Assembly: GCA_015494715.1 (NCBI GenBank)
Contig: WGAT01000074.1
Span: forward strand, 1-57,331
Direction of reading: 5' to 3'
DNA length: 57,331 nucleotides
Origin: Campylobacterota bacterium
GTDB taxonomy: Bacteria > Campylobacterota > Campylobacteria > Campylobacterales > Nitratiruptoraceae
The notes under the pieces are model-generated. The model was not told where the DNA came from. It did not search any database and saw only the letters and a list, made by a program, of their open reading frames with translations. The translations under genes were made by a program, and so were the position numbers. How positions within the stretch are numbered: position 1 is the stretch's first letter; each line of letters starts with the position of its first letter. Below are positions 55,984 to 57,331 of this stretch, piece by piece.

Positions 55984-56442
55984 AGGCCTATCGCTATATT
56001 TGACGATACGCCGCCCCATCACTTTGGCGATATTTTTATATTCGACTATGGTATCCTCGCTCTCTTTGTAACGGGTGCGGCAGCGTCGCACTCTTTTATA
56101 TCCGGGGCGCTCGTGACCGCGCTCGGCTAAATTTTTACCTACCAGCGTACCGATGATCGCCCCTCCCACCGTAGCCGCCGTCTTGCCGCTGCCACCACCT
56201 ACTTGATGACCCAAAATCCCGCCGGCGGCTCCTCCGATAATAGCGCCTAGAGTATCGCTCCCCTCATCGTACTCCTCTACTGGAATCTCCTCTTCCCAAC
56301 ACTCCTCGTAAGGGACTTTTTTCGTAACGATATGATGGACCTCCACGCTTTTTTGGACCCGAACCCGTTTGACAAAATGCACCACTTCGCCAAAAAGCTG
56401 GGACGCCAGACACAAAGAGATAAAAAGAGCCATCCTTTTCAT
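55945..56442 (-). CDS. Glycine-zipper 2TM-domain envelope protein
   Basis: 165 residues. N-terminal signal peptide (MKRMALFISLCLASQLFG; no lipobox Cys seen). A glycine-zipper stretch at about residues 65-105 (LGAIIGGAAGGILGHQVGGG, GGAIIGTLVGKNLAE) could insert in membranes, as in the Rickettsia 17-kDa antigen and UmoD-like proteins. The C-terminal half has a small Cys/Tyr-rich domain (RRCRTRYKESEDTIVEY). AAGGAGTTCCT before the ATG. Function unknown. Antisense overlap with bioD of 39 bases. Confidence 0.85.
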   Translation of the reverse strand: MKRMALFISLCLASQLFGEVVHFVKRVRVQKSVEVHHIVTKKVPYEECWEEEIPVEEYDEGSDTLGAIIGGAAGGILGHQVGGGSGKTAATVGGAIIGTLVGKNLAERGHERPGYKRVRRCRTRYKESEDTIVEYKNIAKVMGRRIVKYSDRPLDFITVDVTLEY

Positions 56443-56460
56443 AGGAACTCCTTTTTTTTG

Positions 56461-56466
56461 TATAAT
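56461..56466 (+). promoter_or_regulatory. Candidate -10 box of pyrB
   Basis: TATAAT in TTTGTATAATATATC, 30 bases before the pyrB ATG, in the 53-base divergent spacer shared with the glycine-zipper gene. The minus-strand reading of the same segment (TATATTATA) could serve the other gene. Confidence 0.5.
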
Positions 56467-56495
56467 ATATCAAATAAATGTGAGGCGAACGTGAA

Positions 56496-57331
56496 ATGGC
56501 ACACCATCTTATCACCACTAAGGATCTAAGCGATCAAGAGATTTTGGGTATTTTCAAAGAGGCTAGTGCGTATTTGGCGGCACCTGTACCCCAACTGCTC
56601 AAAAACAGACTCATCATCACTATCTTTTTTGAAAACTCCACAAGGACTAGAAGCAGCTTTGAAATTGCCGCAAAGAGATTGGGAGCCGAGGTAGTCCATC
56701 TAGATGTAGCCAAAAGCTCGACCAACAAGGGCGAAACCCTCTTTGATACCGCCGCCAATCTTGATGCGATGGGTCCCAACGCCATTATCGTACGCCATCA
56801 GCACTCTGGCGTACCCCAAATCCTCTCCCAATATGTCAGCTGCTCTTTGATCAATGGGGGCGATGGCGCCCACGCCCATCCCACCCAAGCCCTTTTGGAC
56901 CTTTTCACCATACAATGCCATTTTGGCGAGGTGCAAGGAAAAAGGGTAGCGATCGTAGGCGATATCAAAAACTCCCGTGTGGCCAACTCCAATATCGAGC
57001 TGCTGCGACGCTTTGGCATGCAAGTGATCTTGGTCGCCCCGCCCCATTTCTTGCCACAAAGCGATCTACCCACGGCTACCTATCTTAAAGAGGTGATCGA
57101 CGAGATAGATGTTGTGATGAGTCTGCGTACCCAGACCGAGCGCCACACCTATCCCATCTACGCCAGCCTCAAAGATTATGGCAGTGACTACTGCATCACC
57201 AAGGAGCTTATCGGCGATAAAGATATCCTCATCCTCCATCCGGGCCCCGTGCATCGCAATATCGATATCAGCGACGAAGTGCTCCTAGATCCTCGATGCA
57301 AGGTCTTAGAGCAGGTCAAAAACGGGGTGGC
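56496..57331 (+). CDS. pyrB: Aspartate carbamoyltransferase catalytic subunit (3' end outside window)
   Basis: Frame open to the window end: 278 codons of a gene that is usually about 290-310 residues long. Makes carbamoyl-aspartate for pyrimidine synthesis. Carbamoyl-phosphate loop [37 protein letters not shown] and [13 protein letters not shown] are the ATCase landmarks; the missing part holds only the C-terminal end. ATG 56496 with GAGG 10 bases upstream gives the expected [10 protein letters not shown]-terminus. Confidence 0.95.
   Translation, partial: MAHHLITTKDLSDQEILGIFKEASAYLAAPVPQLLKNRLIITIFFENSTRTRSSFEIAAKRLGAEVVHLDVAKSSTNKGETLFDTAANLDAMGPNAIIVRHQHSGVPQILSQYVSCSLINGGDGAHAHPTQALLDLFTIQCHFGEVQGKRVAIVGDIKNSRVANSNIELLRRFGMQVILVAPPHFLPQSDLPTATYLKEVIDEIDVVMSLRTQTERHTYPIYASLKDYGSDYCITKELIGDKDILILHPGPVHRNIDISDEVLLDPRCKVLEQVKNGV

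Overview
The window is a gene-dense chromosomal segment of a Campylobacterota (epsilonproteobacterial) genome. Gene content and order resemble deep-sea-vent lineages such as Nitratiruptor or Sulfurimonas; the exact genus is an inference. The evidence is gene order I recall from Campylobacter jejuni (murC / small membrane protein / mutS2; fabH-plsX-rpmF-DUF177-ndk-fdxA next to ahpC; rplY-pth-Lpt permease-lysA-HAD-pheA-hisC), a PglB-type oligosaccharyltransferase, and TATAAT -10 boxes without clear -35 boxes. Genes are tightly packed. Most neighbours overlap by 1-20 bases, TTG and GTG starts are frequent, and there is no gene-free stretch longer than 300 bases. No tRNA, rRNA or CRISPR array was seen.

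Layout. 1-14.9 kb, plus strand: ileS (5' end missing), an unlisted 35-residue membrane peptide, gatA, guaB, metY, metX, xseB, a nitrilase-fold pseudoenzyme, a ThiF/MoeB-like E1 protein, dapC, murC, mutS2 and a periplasmic-type ATP-dependent DNA ligase broken by two homopolymer frameshifts. A lone IS200/IS605-type right-end hairpin lies just after guaB. 14.9-33.2 kb, plus strand: a glycan locus. It holds wlbA/wlbB/wlbC-type genes for a diacetamido-uronic acid sugar nucleotide, a Wzx flippase, glf, five glycosyltransferases, a UDP-GlcNAc 2-epimerase-family enzyme, a glycerol-3-phosphate cytidylyltransferase plus LicD pair, the oligosaccharyltransferase pglB, pglC, galE and a WbaP-like phosphoglycosyltransferase. 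From about 16.4 to 27.2 kb the DNA is visibly more AT-rich than its flanks, which points to transfer. A PIN-domain toxin with its small partner sits inside this locus and is fused in frame to the WlbC-type aminotransferase.

33.2-57.3 kb is mostly minus-strand housekeeping: an EI24 membrane protein, a UPF1/IGHMBP2-like helicase and a thioredoxin-like protein (both plus), fabH-plsX-rpmF-DUF177-ndk, a ferredoxin, metK, a peroxiredoxin (plus), then dxs-hisC-pheA-HAD-lysA, an LptF/G permease-pth-rplY, pilT-tal-aat-clpA-clpS (an N-degron operon), bioD (plus), a glycine-zipper lipoprotein-like protein and pyrB (plus, cut by the window end).

How the genes work together. The glycan locus has the parts to build a lipid-linked oligosaccharide likely to contain galactofuranose, an acidic diacetamido sugar and a phosphoglycerol-type substituent, to flip it with Wzx and to hand it to protein Asn residues through PglB. 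The usual ABC flippase PglK, an O-antigen polymerase and a WaaL ligase were not seen. The most notable items are the PIN-aminotransferase fusion inside the glycan operon, the Wzx-PglB glycan locus, the degenerate nitrilase, the doubly frameshifted ligase and the strong over-representation of the palindrome TTTGGCCAAA outside the AT-rich island.
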